64,000 nt of DNA from Megascapheus bottae. Taxonomy: Eukaryota; Chordata; Mammalia; Rodentia; Geomyidae. The notes below the pieces were generated by a model. The model was not told the origin of the DNA. It did not search any database and was given only the letters and a program-made list of their open reading frames with translations. The position numbers and the translations under genes are program-made. The stretch spans positions 896,001-960,000 of the forward strand of contig JANJXV010000040.1 of the NCBI GenBank assembly GCA_024803745.1. Reading direction: 5' to 3'. Below are positions 10,503 through 44,900 of this stretch, in pieces. Within the stretch, counting starts at the first letter, position 1. Every line of letters begins with the position of its first letter.

Positions 10503-11318
10503 AGGTCGGTCAGTCCTCAGTCAGTCAGTCAGTCAATCAGTCAGTCAATCAATCAGTCAATCAATCAATCAGTCAGTCAATCAGTCAATCAGTCAGTCAA
10601 TCAATCAGTCAATCAACCAATCAGTCAATCAATCAGTCAATCAACCAATCAGTCAGTCAATCAGTCAATCAGTCAGTCAATCAGTCAGTCAATCAGTCAA
10701 TCAGTCAGTCAGTCAGTCAATCAGTCAGTCAGTCAATCAATCAGTCAGTCAGTCAATCAGTCAGTCAATCAGTCAGTCAATCAGTCAGTCAATCAATCAA
10801 TCAGTTAATCAGTCAGTCAGTCAATCAGTCAACCAATCACTCAATCAATCAGTCTGTCAATCAATCAGTTAATCAGTCAGTCAGTCAATCAATCAGTCAA
10901 TCAGTCAGTCAATCAGTCAGTCAATCAATCAATCAGCTAATCAGTCAATCAGTCAGTCAATCAGTCAGTTAATCAATCAGTCAATCAATCAGTCAGTCAA
11001 TCAGTCAGTCAATCAATCAGTCAGTCAGTCAGTCAGTCAATCCATCAATCAATCGGTCAGTCAATCAATCACTCAGTCAATCAATCAATCGGTCAGTCAA
11101 TCAGTCAATCAATCAGTCAATCAATCAGTCAGTCAGTCACTCAATCAATCAGTCAGTCAACCAATCACTCAATCAATCAATCAGTCAGTCAATCAATCAA
11201 TCAGCTAATCAGTCAATCAGTCAGTCAATCAGTCAGTTAATCAATCAGTCAGTCAGTCAATCAGTCAATCAATCGATCAGTCAATCAATCAATCAGTCAA
11301 TCAATCAATCCATCCATC
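10503..11318 (+). repeat. (TCAG/TCAA)n tetranucleotide array
   Basis: About 815 bp made almost only of TCAG and TCAA tetramers in irregular order, with rare TCAC, TTAA, CCAA, TCTG and GATC variants. Because the period is four, the plus-strand frames read as Ser/Gln/Asn/Ile/Val repeats without stops. The long open frames are therefore not genes. The A/G alternation at the fourth base looks like many C-to-T or A-to-G steps or two interleaved parental repeats. Confidence 0.97.
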
Positions 11319-13194
11319 CTCGAGATCTTCCTGGCCTCCTTAGGACACTCATGTCCCTCGCTAGTTGTCCAGCGCAGACTCCAGCTTCTCTTCCCCCTCC
11401 AGAGAGGGGAGAGGAGAAGGGCGGTGCAGGGGACAGGGGACGAGGCCCTCCTTGTGCACTTTCTGAGGGACGCGTCCCTCGAGGGCTGCTTTGTGGCCTG
11501 TGTGATGTCCATTAGCCCCTGGGTCTGGCTGAGAAAAGCCAGCTTCTCAGGAGGCCGGGATCTGAAGATCACAGCTGGATGGACGTCAGACGGATCCCCG
11601 AGGCCCTCAGCTGCCACCAGTTAGCACAAAGCCAGAAGCGGAGCCGTGGCTCCAGTGCCAAGCCAGAAACCGGTCATCCTAGCTGCTCAAGAGACTTGAG
11701 ATCGGGGTTCAAAGCCGACCCCGGGCACGACAGCCCCGGGAGACTCTTCTCTCCAGTTAGTCATTAGAAAAAGGGGAAGTGGCGGTCTGGGTCCAGGGTA
11801 GGGTGGTGGCCTGGAGCTGAAGAGCTCAGGGACAGCGCCCAGGCCCAGAGATCAAGACCCACAACTGCCAAAAAAACCAAACAAGAACTCAAGGCCCCGA
11901 GATCAAGCCCCAGGACTGTCACAAAAGTGGATTAAAACAACAATAACCACAACAGGCACGGAAGGCAGGCAGCCCTTCAAGCTGGCTAGCCAGCACGTCG
12001 GTCATCTCAGAGCTCAAAGAAGCTGGAACGGGGGAGACGGCGAGTTCAAGGCCAGCCGGAGCTACGCAGACACACGCGCACGCACACACAGTTCTGGGGT
12101 GCCAAAGGATACGTCCCGAAAGAAGAACATCACGAGAAGTATAGGATTCTTATGTTTTCACAAATAGGCAGGAGAACGGAGATGAGCCCTGCCCGCCATA
12201 CAAAGATGCCTTTGCAGGAAACAGGAGGAGATCATTTGGTCTTTAATTTCTCCCACTTTCTTCCCCTCCCTATTTCTCCCCCCTCTCCACTTCTCTCCCT
12301 CCCTCCCTTTCTCTTCCCAGGCTGGTCTTGAAATGCCCCTCTCCTTTGGCCTCCCCGGTACTGATTAAAGACAGGGGCTACTGTGCCCTGCAGATGATAT
12401 TCTGCATTTCAGAATTACTTCCCCGCCTGTAGAAGGACCATCCGGAGCTCCCTCAGGCCTGGGGCTCTCCTGGGACGGATTGTCTACCTGGCAGCGTGTG
12501 CATGCGTGCGTGTGTGTGTGTGCACACGCGTGTGTGCGCTGCTTACTCTTCTAGAAGGGAGGCACACTCGGGTCTTTGCATTCTCCACGGCGTCCAGTTG
12601 TGTGGTCTTGCTCGCTTCACCACAGTGGGTTAGGAGACGGGGGGTCAGCTCTGGGGGTGCAGGTAGAAGCATCTTCCGTCCACGCTTGGGGGTTACCATC
12701 CACCTGAGGGGCCCCGGGACTGGTCCCCCGTCTCCCCCAGCCCCCTCTGGCTGGGAGCGTGTCAATGCAGGCTGTCCAGAATGTCCTGGGTGACACTGCT
12801 CTCCAGGTGTTGGTTTGCTCAGCAGTGTCCACCGGTCTCTGTCACTGGGGGTGAGCGGCTGCCTGAGCCTGGCCTGCAGGTGCAGGCTGGCAAACAGGCC
12901 CAAGGGGTGGGGAGGGTGGCGGGGTGGGCCGGCCCCACCCTCCCAGCTCTGGGGTGTTGGGAATGGGTGGAGGGACAGCTCCAGGGAGGGGTGGAGGGGG
13001 GCCCGGAGGGGGCGAATGGGCAGGAGGCAGGATGGGCGACCACGCCGGGCGTCTCGTGGCCTGCGTCCCGTGGGCCCCGGGGTTCCCGGCCATTACGGGG
13101 TGTCAGGGGTGTGGGTGGTGTGGAATTAGCATGGGATGTCTAGGATGGTGATTGTTTTTATTCCCTCGCCGCCCCCTCCCCAGGGACAGGGTGT
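11319..13194. other. Intergenic stretch with degraded SINEs, no gene seen
   Basis: Sense composite SINE pieces occur at 11530-11625 and 11680-11880. A pyrimidine-rich segment lies at 12245-12320, and a GT/CA-rich stretch at 12497-12540. Near 13095 and 13131, ATTACGGGGTG and CATGGGATG resemble the TATTATGGGATGG core but are diverged. No exon with splice sites and protein similarity was found. Confidence 0.5.
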
Positions 13195-14180
13195 GGGGGG
13201 CCATGGAGGAGGGGTGCCAGGCTGCAGTCTGTCTATCTGTCTGTCAGTCTGTCTGTCTGTCTGTCTCCTCTCTGAGAGGGCAGAGGCTCCAGGCCCTCAC
13301 TCAGGCCTGGGGGTGAGCGTGGAGGGGGGTGGAGGGTGAGGAGGAGGGGTGCCAGGCTGCAGTCTGTCTGTCTGTCTGTCTGTCTCTGAGAGGGCAGAGG
13401 GCTCCAGGCCCTCAGGCTCGGGGTGGGGGTGAGGGTGTGGAGGCCATGGAGGTGGGGGTGCCGGGCTGCAGTCTGCCTGTCTATCTGTCTGTCAGTCTGT
13501 CAGTCTGTCTGTCTCCTCTCTGAGAGGGCAGAGGCTCCAGGCCCTCACTCAGGCCTGGGGGTGAGCGTGGAGGGGGGTGGAGGGTGAGGAGGAGGGGTGC
13601 CAGGCTGCAGTCAGTCTGTCTGTCCGTCTGTCTGTCTCCTCTCTGAGAGGGCAGAGGGTTCCAGGCCTTCAGGCCCTGGGTGAGGGTGGGATGAGGGTGG
13701 GGGGGCCATGGAGGAGGGGTGCCAGGCTGCAGTCTGTCAGTCTGTCTGTCTGTCTGTCTCTGGGAGGGCAGGGGCTCCAGGCCCTCACTCAGGCCTGGGG
13801 GTGAGGGTGGAGGGGGGTGGAGGGTGGGGAGGAGGGTGGGGAGGAGGGGTGCCAGGCTGCAGTCAGTCAGTCAGTCAGTCTGTCTGTCTCCTCTCTGAGA
13901 GGGCAGAGGGTTCCAGGCCTTCAGGCCCTGGGTGAGGGTGGGATGAGGGTGGGGGGGCCATGGAGGAGGGGTGCCAGGCTGCAGTCTGTCTGTCTGTCTG
14001 TCTGTCTCTGGGAGGGCAGAGGGCTCCAGGCCCTCACTCAGGCCTGGGGGTGAGGGTGGAGGGGGGTGGAGGGTGGGGAGGAGGGTGGGGAGGAGGGGTG
14101 CCAGGCTGCAGTCTGTCTGTCCGTCTGTCTGTCTCTGGGAGGGAAGGGGCTCCAGGCGCTCCCTCAGGCCGGGGGTGAGG
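13195..14180 (+). repeat. ~126-bp minisatellite with internal (CTGT)n
   Basis: Eight units. The word GTGCCAGGCTGCAGTC (one copy CCGGG) starts at 13214, 13349, 13459, 13597, 13719, 13849, 13971 and 14099, giving spacings of 110-138 bp. Each unit carries a CTGT/CAGT microsatellite of variable length, then GAGGGCAGAGG, CTCCAGGCCCTCACTCAGGC and a G-rich GGTGGAGGG end. It is a repeat nested within a repeat, and both levels should vary between individuals. Confidence 0.93.
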
Positions 14181-14712
14181 GGTGAGGGTGGAGGGGGGAG
14201 GAGGGGGGAGGAGGGGGGAGGAGGGGGGAGGAGGGCAGGCAGGTCTGGGGCTGGCTATTATGGGATGTCCTCCTGACTATTATGGGCTGTGAGTGTGGGA
14301 GGAGGCCGAGTGTCCGTTGTCGTCGGGTGGGGGGTGGAGGGGGTGATTATGGGATGTCTGCGGGGGAGGGGGAGGGCCCGGGTATTATGGGATGGGAGGC
14401 TGAGGGCTGGGCGGGGCGCCTATTATGGGATGGCGGGGGGGGGGGGGGGAGCAGGGGAGGAGCAGGGGGAGGAGCGGGGGGAGGGGGGTCCGGAGGGCAC
14501 CGGGTGTCCGCGCGTATTATGGGATGGCGGGGAGGGGGGGAGCAGGGGGAGGAGCGGAGGGAGGAGCGGGGGAGGGGGTCCGGAGGGCACCGGGTGTCCG
14601 CGCATATTATGGGATGGCGGAGGGGGGGGGGGAACAGGGGGAGGAGCAGGGGGAGGAGCAGGGGGAGGGGGGTCCGGAGGGCACCGGGTGTCCGCGCGTA
14701 TTATGGGATGGC
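14181..14712 (+). repeat. Second TATTATGGGATGG cluster, with 90-94-bp tandem units
   Basis: GGGGAGGA repeats (14190-14235) lead into further core copies at 14256, 14278, 14345 (first base G), 14383, 14421, 14515, 14605 and 14699. The last four are in tandem units of 94, 90 and 94 bp. Each unit ends in GGTCCGGAGGGCACCGGGTG and TCCGCGC just before the next core. The core is the same as in the array at 8.5-9.4 kb and has the same orientation, but the flanks are unrelated. Confidence 0.92.
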
Positions 14713-14849
14713 CGGCGGTGGGCGGTTGCCCGGGTGACGCGCGGGCGGGCGGGCGCGCGCGCGCGCAGGGGGCGTGGCCGGGCGTTGCCGGGCGACGCGG
14801 GGGCGGGGGTTGCCCGGGCGACCCGGGCGGCGGGCGGCGGCCCGGGGGG

Positions 14850-14945
14850 GTTATTATGGGCTGTCCGGGGGCGGGGCCTGCGCGCTGGGATTTCCCGGCC
14901 GCGGTCTCGGGCCCTTTAAGAGGCAACGCCGGCGCCGGAGCCATT
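14850..14945 (+). promoter_or_regulatory. CHD4: CHD4 core promoter region
   Basis: CpG island directly upstream of the CHD4 first exon. Visible elements: the last TATTATGGGCTGT copy (14852-14864), GC boxes (GGGGCGGGGC, 14868-14877), a GGGATTTCCC word matching the NF-kB consensus (14887-14896), and a TTTAAG TATA-like word (14915-14920). The sequence GCCATTTTCC at about 14940 would suit an initiator. Binding is inferred from sequence only. Confidence 0.65.
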
Positions 14946-15066
14946 TTCCCCCCGTCGGCCGCGGCGAGGAGGAGGAGGAGGAGGAGGAGGAGGAGGAGGA
15001 GGAGGAGCAGCAGCGGCGGGAGGGACCCCCGGGCCGGAGCCAGCGCGACCCGCCGCGGCTGCGGGG
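14940..15066 (+). other. CHD4: CHD4 noncoding exon 1 (approximate start)
   Basis: 5' UTR exon ending at a good donor (GGGG|GTGAGG) at 15066/15067. It contains a GGA repeat (14966-15005) and is CpG-dense. The start is not fixed by the sequence; about 14940 fits the TATA-like word. Intron 1 (15067-15335) is short and GC-rich. Confidence 0.65.
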
Positions 15067-15070
15067 GTGA

Positions 15071-40785
<25,715 letters not shown>

Positions 40786-41155
40786 TGAAGGAGCAGCCCA
40801 GCCTGGCCTGCCCGGGCCGGGAGGACACGGCGCAGCCCTTCCTGCTGCACAGACTGGACCCCCATCAGTGGGGGGGCCGGCGGCCAGCCTGGGGACCCCG
40901 GCCTCGACCCCGCTCTGCCCCTCCGCAGCTGTTACACACAGACTCCTGTGGGTCCTGCCAGGCTTGAAGAGAACCATCTGAATTTCCTTTCTTTTTTTTT
41001 TGTTTTCTTTTTCCTGGTTTTGTTTTGTTTCTTTTCTTTTTCTTTTTTTGGATATTCGGAGTGGGCCGGAACCCTGGGTGAGACACAGCTACCTCTGTTG
41101 GCATCTTTTTAATACCAGGAACCCAGCGGCTCCAGCCACCGAGCGGCTAAACTGA

Positions 41156-41161
41156 AATAAA
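41156..41161 (+). terminator. CHD4: CHD4 polyadenylation signal
   Basis: AATAAA after the conserved GCGGCTAAACTGAAATAAAAAAGTTGGA end of the CHD4 3' UTR, about 450 bases after the stop codon at 40703-40705. The 3' UTR carries T-rich runs at 40987-41050. A second AATAAA lies at 41281-41286. Confidence 0.85.
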
Positions 41162-41289
41162 AAAGTTGGAACACTTCTCAAATAAGAAAAGGAGAAAACA
41201 GACAACAAAAAAAAAGAAAAAGAACCAAAAGCATTAAAAAAAAAAAAAAGCAAACAGCAGATTTCTTGATGAAAATGAGAAATAAAGGT

Positions 41290-41565
41290 TTCCTTGTATT
41301 TTAGTGCTCTGATTCGGTGTGGGTGCCGTGGGGGAGGCCCGGGGCTCCTGAGCAGCGCGGGCTGCCTGTGGCTTCTCCCGCCCGGCCACAGGTGTCCAGG
41401 GGGGACAGTCCTGGAGCTTAGCTCTGCCGCCCGAGCCACAGCCCCGCTTCCCGCCTTTTGCTGGTTTATGGAGTTGTAGATCTCGTGGCTCTGCTGCCTC
41501 CCCGCCTGGATCCTCGGATCTCAGCCTCCTGAGGAGCTGGGATTACAGGCGGGAGCCGCCAAGCT
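41290..41565 (-). repeat. Antisense composite SINE between CHD4 and NOP2
   Basis: The tail (CTGGAGCTTAGCTCTGCCGC) and head (ATCTCAGCCTCCTGAGGAGC) in reverse are recognisable at 41395-41570. It separates the CHD4 3' end from the CpG-rich NOP2 promoter. Confidence 0.65.
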
Positions 41566-41599
41566 TCCTCACGCCCATGGCAGGAAAGGTGCTGGGACA

Positions 41600-41951
41600 C
41601 TGGAGAGGCCTGGGGGCGTGGCCTCCCGGGGGCGTGGCCTCGGGTGGGGGCGGAGCCGCGTGCGCGCCTGCGCACTTCCCGGGCTGGGCGGGACGGGCCG
41701 TGCGGGCGGCCGGAAGGGGTGGGACCGCGGGGAGGGGGGCGGTGCTTCCCCGCGCATGCGCATCCTGCTTCCGCCCCGCGCGGCGTCAGCGCGGTCCCCG
41801 GCTGCACGTGTGGCGTTTGTGTCGGCGAGGTTCGCGGGTTCGAGCCGGCTGGGGCCGCGCGCGGGGCTCGGGAGGGGCACGGCCGCGTCTTCACGTCCCG
41901 CCCGCGCCCGCCGCGTCGCCCGAGGCCTCCCCCCCGTCTCCCGGCGCCGCC
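41600..41951 (+). promoter_or_regulatory. NOP2: NOP2 CpG-island promoter and 5' UTR
   Basis: CpG-dense and TATA-less. It contains a palindromic NRF1-type site GCGCATGCGC (41752-41761), ETS-like CTTCC words beside it and GC boxes. The transcription start is probably near 41770-41850 but is not fixed by sequence. Confidence 0.6.
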
Positions 41952-44900
41952 ATGGGGCGCAGGCTGGACCCCACGAAGGAGAAGCGCGGGCCCGGCCGCA
42001 AGGCCCGGAAGCAGAAGGGCGCCGAGACCGAGCTGCTGCGCTTCCTGCCGGCAGGTGAGGCCGGGGCCCGGCGCCCCCGCTCCGCCGCGATCGGGGGCCC
42101 GCCGGGGGCCCGCCGGGGCCTCCTCCACCGCGGGCGCTCCGCCGCCCGAGCCACGGCTCCGGGTCCGCCTCGCGCGTGGCGCCCTGGGGGTCCCCGCGGC
42201 CGGCGTGACAGGCGGGAGCCCCCGCGCCCTGTCCGCGCTTGGGCTGGGTCATCCGATTAGGAGCAGCCCTGGAAGACTGATCTGGTCTGTGTGAGTGTGG
42301 GGGGGGTAGCCTCGAACCTGGATCCTCCCATCTCAGCCTCCTCCATAGCTAGAGTGACTGGCAGGGGAGCCCCAGGGCCGGACCCGTCTACTCCCTTTCA
42401 TTACCATGCAAACTCAGCACATCTCTGCGCCCATGCCTCACTGGGTGTTTTGTTGCTGTTGTCTTCTCCAGCTGATGATGAAAGTTCCAAGAGACTGTCC
42501 AGCCGGGCTCGGAAGAGGTGAGTGTGGATGGACACGCAGGGGCCCGGCGGGGTTGTGGGCGATCTCACGGGGCGCTCAAAACAGGTCCCCATTTCCTGTC
42601 CTTTTTCAGGGCAGCCAAGAGGAGACTGGAGTCCACCGAAGGCCCTCAGACAAACAAGTCTCCTGGGACCAACACCTTACCTGCAAGGATACAAAAAGGT
42701 CAGTCAGGCCACCAGGTAACCTAGTGGTAGAGTGTTTGCCCAGCATGCACCAGGCCCTGGGTTTGATTCCCTGATACCACGTACAAAGAAAAGGACAGAA
42801 GTGCCACTGTGTGTCTCAAGTGGCAAAGGGCTAACCTTGAGCAAAAAGTGTCCAAGGACGGTGCTCAGGCCCTGAACTCAAGCTCCAGGACTGGCAAATT
42901 AATTGATGAATTTAAAAAAAAAAAAAAAAGGTCAGTCAACCCTAGGGAGAGTCATTTCTGGAACAAGAACAAGAGTCAGAGCCCTGTGCTGGTGGCTTGG
43001 TTCTTTAACCTTAGCTACTCAGGAGGTTTAGATCTGAGGATTTTAAGTTCAAAGCCAGCCCAATCAGGAAGTTTTTGGAGTTTGGGCTCAGGGCCTGGGT
43101 GCTGTCCCTGAGCTTTTGCTTTCAAGACGAATGCACGACCATTTGAGCCACACTATTGCTTCAGGAATTTTTTTGGTAGGTCATTGGGAGCGCAGAGCCT
43201 AACCAGCCTTCTTGCCCAGGCTGGAGGCTGGCTTTGAACAACAATCTCAGCTTCCTGTGTGGCTGAGGTTTGACAGAGTTGAGACACCAGTGCCTGGCTT
43301 TGGGGACTTTTCTCTCCAGTGAGCCAGCAAAAAAAAAAGCCTGAAAGGGAGCGGAGGCGCAGGTATAGCCGAGTGGCAGACTTGAGCAGACAAGTTCAGG
43401 GACAGCACTCAAGCCTTAGTACCCCCAAAAAAAAAGAAAAGTGAGGGGGGCTTACATCCCACCCAGACCCTCTCTGTAAACGGGGACGTTTGCAGGTGCC
43501 ATCCAGACTTCCGGTCAGAAGGGAGCCCAGACCTTGCTAACTACTGCTCCGAGCAGGAAGCGCCCGGCACCAACACACAGCAGTGATGAGGAGGAGGAGG
43601 AGGAAGAAGGTGCCGAGGTGACCAAGGATGATCTGTGGGCCTCTGATGACAGCGATGCTGACATGGTAGATGACTACGGAGCTGGCTCGGAGGGGGAGGA
43701 CGACAACGATGACGACGAGGAGAAGGTCTGAGGGGTTCTCGTCTCCATATTCACTGCCCAGTCTTTGGAAATGTCTCTCCCCTCCCTGCATAGCTCAGTT
43801 TGTGAGCCTTCTGATAGCCTTCTGTCATCATAGCTACTCAGGAGGCTGAGAGCTGAGGATCATGGTTTAAAGTAAAGAATGTGAGACTATCTCCATTTAA
43901 TCTCTACAAGACAGGAAGTGAGACTGGCTTAGAGGTTTAGAGGTTGGGTGGTAGGCTTGAGTTGAAGAGCTCAGAGGCAATGCCCAGGCCTAGAGTTCAA
44001 GCCCCATGACCCACAAAATAACAAAAAAAGCAAGCAAATGTAAAAGAGCCACAGGGCATAGAGCATCCGGGCTTTATAAGAATGGTGGTTGCTTGCAGCC
44101 GTGCACAGGGGCTCATACCTGCAATCCTAGCTACTCCGGAGCCTGAGATCTGAGGATGGTAGTTCAAAGAGTGAGACTCTTACCTCTAGTTAATCACCAG
44201 AAAACCAGAAGTGGTGCTGTAGCTCAAGGGAAAGCGTGCTAGTCTTGGGTTGAAGAGCTCAGGGACAGCGCCCAGGCCCAGAGTTCAAGTTCCAAGACCG
44301 GAAAAAATAAAATAAAAAAGAATGATGGTTTCTGGGTGGACACTTCTGTGCCCCACTAACAAGACGTGGCAGTTCCTGCCAGGCACCGGGGGCTCGCGCC
44401 CGGAGTCCTGAAGATCCTGGTTTGAAGCCAAGACCCCACAGGAAAGTGTAGATTCTCTAACTAACCAAAAGTCAGTAGAGGCGTGGCTGTCGTGGTAGAA
44501 AGCTGGGCCAGAGGAGAAAGCTCGGGGACAGTGCCTAGGCACAAAGTTTCACCAGTATCCCCAAAAAAGAGCCAGGTGGTGCATGCCTGTTTTTTTTGTT
44601 GTTTTGTTTTTTGGTGGGTGAGAGAGTGCCAACCATGGGGCTTGAATCAAGAGCTTGGGTGCTGTCCCTGAGCTTTTTCACTCAGGGCTGGTGTTCTACC
44701 ACTGAGCTCCACTTTGGGTTTTGGATGGTTCCATGGAGATAAGGGTCTCCTAGGCTTTTTCTGCCAGGGCTGGCTTTGAACCGCCCCAAGTAGCTGGGAT
44801 GACAAAAGTGGCACGTGGCTAGTGGGTGGGTGGACTTCCCTTCCCAGCCTGGTTTTCTTTCTTTCCAGCTGTTGCCCATTGAGAGAGCGGCCCGGAGGCA

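Noticed and set aside
10185..10972. Open frames of over 200 codons rich in Ser, Gln, Asn and Val
   Set aside because: A stop-free consequence of the TCAG/TCAA tetramer array, open in several frames at once.
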